64,000 nt of DNA. Origin: SG-bin7 sp964498095 (GTDB taxonomy: Bacteria > Bdellovibrionota > Bdellovibrionia > Bdellovibrionales > SG-bin7). The notes under the pieces are model-generated. The model did not search any database. It saw only the letters and a program-made list of their open reading frames with translations, and was not told where the DNA came from. The DNA is taken from the NCBI GenBank assembly GCA_964498095.1, contig CAZCFY010000007.1, positions 62,001-126,000 of the forward strand, given 5' to 3'. Of the stretch, positions 60,144-64,000 are shown piece after piece (the first letter of the stretch is position 1; the number at the start of each line of letters is the position of its first letter). Both the position numbers and the translations under genes were made by a program.

Positions 60144-60956
60144 TTAGAGTTCCTTATTAATTTTCTCTCTTAGGCTTACGGCACTTTTTTGAATCGCCGT
60201 CTTGTACATGGCTTCGATTTCGTCGTTAAAAACTAATTGTTTGCCAAGATCCGTACTACTGTTATCGGAAAAATGCCGTTCGCCCGAGCCGTTTGTTACG
60301 TCGGGAGTAGATACAACGACGGCCCCTGACTTAGCAACAATTTTTAGAGAAGATGCCACGGATGCATAGCAACCCTGGGAGCCTTTTTCGCGGCCTACGG
60401 AGTGATCAGGCGCGTAAGCCAGATCCATATCGACAAAAACCACGGCATCTAAGCCAAGTGCTTCGGTGATTTTTTGTATTTCCTTCATACTAATTCCTCG
60501 TTTGATTGCAGAGCTCTGATCGCCGATAGGAACCATCCCTGCGGGAGCGTACCAACGACTTAAAAGATCGGAGGCGATACTTCGCCCCGAGGAATAATGT
60601 AGTAGGCGCGAAAATTCTTTGTACGCGGGAGAACCAACCACCTTAATCGCCGGCACCACCTGCCAACCTTTGATTTTACTGAGTTCTTCCTCAAAAGTAT
60701 TTAAGCCGTAATCGACCAAGCGAAATCCGCCGGTTTCGGGAATATGAGGTAGGTTTTGGGACTCAGCTACTTTGCCCGAGATAACGGGCAAAGAGAAAAA
60801 GCTAAAACCCTTATCTACTTCTCCCGTGTTATAAATTCCTTGATTGGATTGAATTCCAATAATCGCTAATTTCTTTACGTTAAACACGTCAGGCTTTTTT
60901 ACAATGCCGGAACAAGCAGCCGTTAGAAGAAATAAACTAAAAATCAAATTGCGCAT
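60144..60956 (-). CDS. Lipoprotein of unknown family
   Basis: ATG 60956 gives a lipoprotein signal (MRNLIFSLFLLTAAC); a GTG at 60971 would add five residues. The 270-residue product has strands around VKKLAIIGIQSNQGIYN and GLDAVVFVDMDLAYAPD, resembling the CsgG/DUF4136-like type of envelope lipoprotein, but family membership is not certain. Directly upstream of rlmE with no gap. Confidence 0.7.
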   Translation of the reverse strand: MRNLIFSLFLLTAACSGIVKKPDVFNVKKLAIIGIQSNQGIYNTGEVDKGFSFFSLPVISGKVAESQNLPHIPETGGFRLVDYGLNTFEEELSKIKGWQVVPAIKVVGSPAYKEFSRLLHYSSGRSIASDLLSRWYAPAGMVPIGDQSSAIKRGISMKEIQKITEALGLDAVVFVDMDLAYAPDHSVGREKGSQGCYASVASSLKIVAKSGAVVVSTPDVTNGSGERHFSDNSSTDLGKQLVFNDEIEAMYKTAIQKSAVSLREKINKEL

Positions 60957-61085
60957 AAACTTAATTATCACTTGAACAAAAACTTCTTTGAATCCTGGAC
61001 AGGCGAGAACCCGACCAAGATCTGGTAAATTCTGGTTGTCTGTACAACCACACTAAATCCTAGATAATAGGATAGAGGAGAAATT

Positions 61086-61544
61086 ATGGCGGAACAAAAC
61101 CGGCGAAGTTGGAAAAATATCCTTGTAGATTCACGCTTTCAGCTGACCTACGTTTTATACTTCATATCATTTGGATTGATTAGCGCGACTCTAGTCGTGG
61201 CTATCATTTCGCACTTTCAGAAAAAGTTTTTCGAACTCGTTATTAATTCCAGCGAAAAAGATATCTCACCATCGCTATTCTTAGGTTTTAGTTCGATCAT
61301 GCATGAAATGGCAATTTCGCTCGCAATCTTTGTGGTTCTCTACTCTATTTTTGGCGTAATTTTAGCTATGTTCCTAAGTCATAAAATCGTGGGGCCCGCC
61401 ACAGCCATTCGTAAATTTCTCGGAGACCTAAAAGCCGGAAATTATGGCGGTCAACTTAATCTACGTAAAGGTGATGAGCTAAAGGATCTGGAAAAAGATC
61501 TAAATGAGCTTAGTTTACTGCTTAAAGAAAAATTAAAGGGATAA
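61086..61544 (+). CDS. Two-helix membrane protein with a lone HAMP domain
   Basis: The 152-residue protein has two membrane helices (about 20-44 and 74-96) around a ~30-residue periplasmic loop, then a HAMP-like pair of helices (HKIVGPATAIRKFLGDLKAGNYGGQLNLRKGDELKDLEKDLNEL; landmark only) and stops. No kinase, cyclase or methyl-accepting output is fused. It may signal through a partner. AGGAGA precedes the ATG. Confidence 0.78.
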   Translation: MAEQNRRSWKNILVDSRFQLTYVLYFISFGLISATLVVAIISHFQKKFFELVINSSEKDISPSLFLGFSSIMHEMAISLAIFVVLYSIFGVILAMFLSHKIVGPATAIRKFLGDLKAGNYGGQLNLRKGDELKDLEKDLNELSLLLKEKLKG

Positions 61545-63113
61545 GCGCCGTAGGTCACTGTTAACGCCCTCTATCGAATAATATTTCAGGCTGCGTATGT
61601 AATTATTTGACTGTGTATTGTTGCCGTGACCCGCACTGTAACCCAGAGAAATTAAATTGACCATTGGCAACGCCGCCGCTGGAAGTGTCCCAATAATCAT
61701 TCCGTTTTCAAAAACCGTTACTCCTGAGGCGGAATACGAGAAAGCTACCTTTCTAATTCCTCCCAGTGTCCACGCCGTTGTTCCGGTTAAGGTTCTAACG
61801 GTTCCGCCAGCGATCACGTCTAAGGTAGTTAAATTGTTCTTCCCGGAAATGTAAATTCCATCGGGAACTGCATTGCCAAACTCTCCGTTGGAATAGCCAA
61901 AGACGTAAGCATTGCCGCCGTTAGGTGGCAACTCACCGACTACAAATTCAAGCACAAAAATCCCCTGAGTCGCATCAAAATTTTGTGTTTGGGTGATCTT
62001 GGCAAAGTCAGAACCCCGTGTAACGGCGGCAGCTACGGTCGGTATATAACTTGACGGTTTGTCACCGAGCTCCACCTGCACCCCCCAATAAGCGCCATTT
62101 AATAATTCGTTGCCATTGGCATCATTATCAATGGTGAGCTGAATCGTCGCCGCCAAGGCCGTGCCCGTAATGGAATGGCGCACCCACTTGTCGGTGAGTG
62201 GAATTAATTTTGGTGGAGCATTGGTACCCGGAAATTTTAATGTTAAATTTTGCGCTACAGCGGCACGGGATTTTGCCCAAAGTGATGCCGTGTAAACGCT
62301 ATTAATCGTGGCATTAATTATTGCAGAATTCACAAATGTGCCCACAACTGCCTGAAAGTCGACGTTATCAGCACTCATTAAACCATCTGGGCCTTGTGAA
62401 CCATTGAGGGCCACAGCCATGACCAGTGGGTCAATGGATCCATAAGCCCATGGCGGTGCCGCAAGTTCCGAACTTGAAGTAATTAAATTTTGCGATCCAC
62501 GCTCGATAAATAATCCCAATGCTAAATTTTTTACCGGATCGAACATGAACCGCGGTGCCGCCGCGATTACGGTTTTTACTTGATTTAAATTATTAACATA
62601 GGTGGCAATAGCCATATTGCCGTCATTGCGCGAAAAGTTTAGTAACTGATTATTGTCGCTACCGTCGACTTTTGCCGTGAGGGTATTTTTTGTAAAATCA
62701 AAGTCTACTTTTGCTTCCAAAACTTCAATATCTATTTCTGACTTTTGTCCCTTGGAGTCAGTAATAGTGATTCGGTTTAACCCAGCACTTGTCGGATTGA
62801 AAATTGAACCCGAAAGCAGTAAGGCGTTACCCGTTATTACCGAATAAACATAGGGCGGAGTACCCGACACGATATAATCACTCACGTTAAGTGCATCGGA
62901 TCCGATCAACACTGATATTTTTGGCTTCGAGACAGTTACGGCGGTTGGCGGTGGTTGCTGGACTGGAGTCAGGTCGCCTTGGGACCCAGTTTCTAAGTTT
63001 CCTAATTTGCCACAAGCATTGTAGGAAAGTGGCCCGGCGGCGAGCAAAATAGCGCAAATTGATAAAGTAAGGCGTCTCTGGCCTGGACCCATGGGCCAAG
63101 AAAATCGCGACAT
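61533..63113 (-). CDS. Exported protein with phage-tail-fibre-like architecture
   Basis: The 526-residue protein has a signal/lipobox-like N-terminus (LSYNACGKLG), a proline-rich linker, an Ig-like segment (about 60-140) and a long region with LALGLFIERGSQNLITSSSE, WAYGSIDPL and SYIPTVAAAVTRGSDFAK. Those phrases recur in phage tail and structural proteins with a carbohydrate-binding plus LamG-like pair. It may bind glycans on a surface. No phage genes are adjacent. Overlaps the HAMP gene by 12 bases. Confidence 0.72.
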   Translation of the reverse strand: MSRFSWPMGPGQRRLTLSICAILLAAGPLSYNACGKLGNLETGSQGDLTPVQQPPPTAVTVSKPKISVLIGSDALNVSDYIVSGTPPYVYSVITGNALLLSGSIFNPTSAGLNRITITDSKGQKSEIDIEVLEAKVDFDFTKNTLTAKVDGSDNNQLLNFSRNDGNMAIATYVNNLNQVKTVIAAAPRFMFDPVKNLALGLFIERGSQNLITSSSELAAPPWAYGSIDPLVMAVALNGSQGPDGLMSADNVDFQAVVGTFVNSAIINATINSVYTASLWAKSRAAVAQNLTLKFPGTNAPPKLIPLTDKWVRHSITGTALAATIQLTIDNDANGNELLNGAYWGVQVELGDKPSSYIPTVAAAVTRGSDFAKITQTQNFDATQGIFVLEFVVGELPPNGGNAYVFGYSNGEFGNAVPDGIYISGKNNLTTLDVIAGGTVRTLTGTTAWTLGGIRKVAFSYSASGVTVFENGMIIGTLPAAALPMVNLISLGYSAGHGNNTQSNNYIRSLKYYSIEGVNSDLRRLSL

Positions 63114-63244
63114 GATAACCCTTCCCCTTAAAATATCTTACCAAAGATAAAGAAATTTAGAAATTTTATAAAATCGCCTTGCGCCCGTGTTTTGTTTTGA
63201 GACAGAATAGTCTCATTTTGAAACACTTTTCTCGAGGAGAATTT

Positions 63245-63883
63245 ATGAAACATTATTTGTTAATATTTAGTGCTCTGTCGCTGCTTGCTGGTTGTTCGTC
63301 AGATCAAAAAAATACTATGGCGGGAACCGGAATTGGCGCGGCGGCAGGAGCAGCCGTTGGCGCTATCATCGGTCATCAAAGCGGAAATCGGGATAAGGGC
63401 GCTCTCATTGGCGCGGCACTTGGTGCTGGTGTCGGCGGTTATGTTGGAAACCGCATGGATAAACAGGCCAAGGAATTAGAAAAGATCGCTGAAACGAAAC
63501 GAACCGAACAAGGCCTAGTGACCAAACTAAAGAGCGATATCTTGTTTGAAACCGGAAAAACGGATTTAAAGAACCAGGCCCAAGGTAATCTTACAAAAAT
63601 GGCAGAAATCATGAAAAAGTATCCTGAGAACGTCCTAACGATCCGCGGATACACTGACAACGAGGGTTCAAGCAAAATTAACGAGTCCCTTTCTCAACAA
63701 AGAGCTGAAGCGGTAAAAAATTCGTTGGTAGTTGCAGGTCTTCCTGCCTCAACAATTTCCACAGTTGGAATGGGCCCCGCGAATCCGGTGGCCGACAACA
63801 AGACAAAAGAAGGTCGAAAGCTAAATCGTCGGGTTGAGATCGAGATTACTGTTGACCAATCGAAGGTTCCAAAAGAAAAATAG
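63245..63883 (+). CDS. OmpA-family lipoprotein with glycine-zipper domain
   Basis: ATG at 63245 has GAGGAG nearby and gives a lipobox (SLLAGC, Cys about 16); an upstream in-frame ATG at 63179 is weaker. The 212-residue product has a glycine-zipper segment (TGIGAAAGAAVGAIIGHQSG, GAALGAGVGGYVG) and an OmpA C-terminal peptidoglycan-binding domain (ILFETGKTDLKNQ, VLTIRGYTDNEG, LSQQRAEAVK, NRRVEIEI). It links the outer membrane to the cell wall. Confidence 0.92.
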   Translation: MKHYLLIFSALSLLAGCSSDQKNTMAGTGIGAAAGAAVGAIIGHQSGNRDKGALIGAALGAGVGGYVGNRMDKQAKELEKIAETKRTEQGLVTKLKSDILFETGKTDLKNQAQGNLTKMAEIMKKYPENVLTIRGYTDNEGSSKINESLSQQRAEAVKNSLVVAGLPASTISTVGMGPANPVADNKTKEGRKLNRRVEIEITVDQSKVPKEK

Positions 63884-63890
63884 AATCTAA

Positions 63891-64000
63891 ATGACCGTTG
63901 CTCCTCCACCCGAAGAAGTTGCTCCTGCGGAAGCTGAACAGCCACCTTTAACCTTATTGGAAAGGTGGCCAAACCTATCTCATGAAGAACGCATAACGGA
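63891..64000 (+). CDS. Partial gene, N-terminus only
   Basis: An ATG at 63891, seven bases after the OmpA-family stop, opens a frame that runs off the window. The visible part (TVAPPPEEVAPAEAEQPPLT then LLERWPNLSHEER) is proline/glutamate-rich with an acidic linker. No Shine-Dalgarno sequence is clear. The family is not recognised. Confidence 0.45.
   Translation, partial: MTVAPPPEEVAPAEAEQPPLTLLERWPNLSHEERIT

Noticed and set aside
1..64000. tRNA, rRNA, CRISPR or prophage
   Set aside because: Reading both strands showed no tRNA T-loop pattern in a cloverleaf context, no repeat-spacer array, and no phage gene cluster; this was visual, not computed.

Overview
The window reads as a chromosomal segment of a free-living Gram-negative bacterium of moderate GC content, most likely in the Bdellovibrionales/Bdellovibrionota. 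That placement is inference from gene content: many small exported proteins and lipoproteins of unknown family, a dense set of hybrid kinases and Hpt proteins, a membrane pyrophosphatase, an FMN-binding glutamate synthase with a membrane anchor, and a bacterial deoxyhypusine synthase homologue. No rRNA gene, tRNA gene, CRISPR array, prophage or insertion sequence was recognised.

Layout. 1-5 kb: a partial exported protein, a possibly decayed gene, a Tat-exported FAD amine oxidase, a small basic protein behind a structured leader, and a PAP2 phosphatase/lipoprotein pair. 5.1-9.5 kb: a phosphorelay cluster (REC-PilZ-like regulator, Hpt-REC-REC, Hpt, hybrid histidine kinase with an apparent ATT start, a further Hpt). 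9.5-11.7 kb: ArfB, a CREST hydrolase, small exported proteins. 11.8-15.5 kb: DeoC with a full and a catalytically incomplete aldehyde dehydrogenase and an NTF2-like protein. 15.7-21.9 kb: an orphan mobile-mystery-protein-A regulator, membrane protein, HD hydrolase, and a kinase coupled to a two-nuclease DUF2779 protein. 22-26.3 kb: carbonic anhydrase/SulP pair, then three exported proteins that appear to share a beta-hairpin unit and whose first RBS lies in a hairpin. 26.3-31 kb: a five-gene minus-strand operon (MFS, REC-cNMP, HPPD, ChaN-like, isoaspartyl peptidase). 31-38 kb: SDR, kinase, DedA, hemerythrin, OsmC, B12-type radical SAM, DUF2905, a secretin N-domain protein, an HPF-like protein. 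38-42.3 kb: periplasmic MsrB with MsrA, then a porin-like protein and a zinc/manganese-type binding protein and permease with no ATPase. 42.4-47 kb: a complete liv branched-chain amino-acid ABC operon. 47-50.6 kb: a DUF475/TerC protein and a divergent membrane pyrophosphatase. 50.8-57 kb: VOC protein, SDR, RlmI-like methyltransferase, DUF1275, LysA, DHS-like protein. 57.4-61 kb: Def, glutamate synthase, RlmE and a lipoprotein on the minus strand. 61-64 kb: a lone HAMP protein, an exported protein with phage-tail-like architecture, an OmpA-family lipoprotein and the start of one more gene.

Functional threads. Envelope work dominates (lipoproteins, outer-membrane barrel candidates, periplasmic repair, nutrient uptake). 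Signalling is heavy, with three histidine kinases, three Hpt domains and several receivers. Translation and quality control are represented by ArfB, RlmE, RlmI-like, Def and the HPF-like protein. The least conventional items are RNA-level or small-scale: an ATT start, an RBS-sequestering hairpin, competing leader hairpins, a 26-bp perfect inverted repeat spanning two stop codons, and an exact 32-nt palindromic repeat placed at two gene ends.
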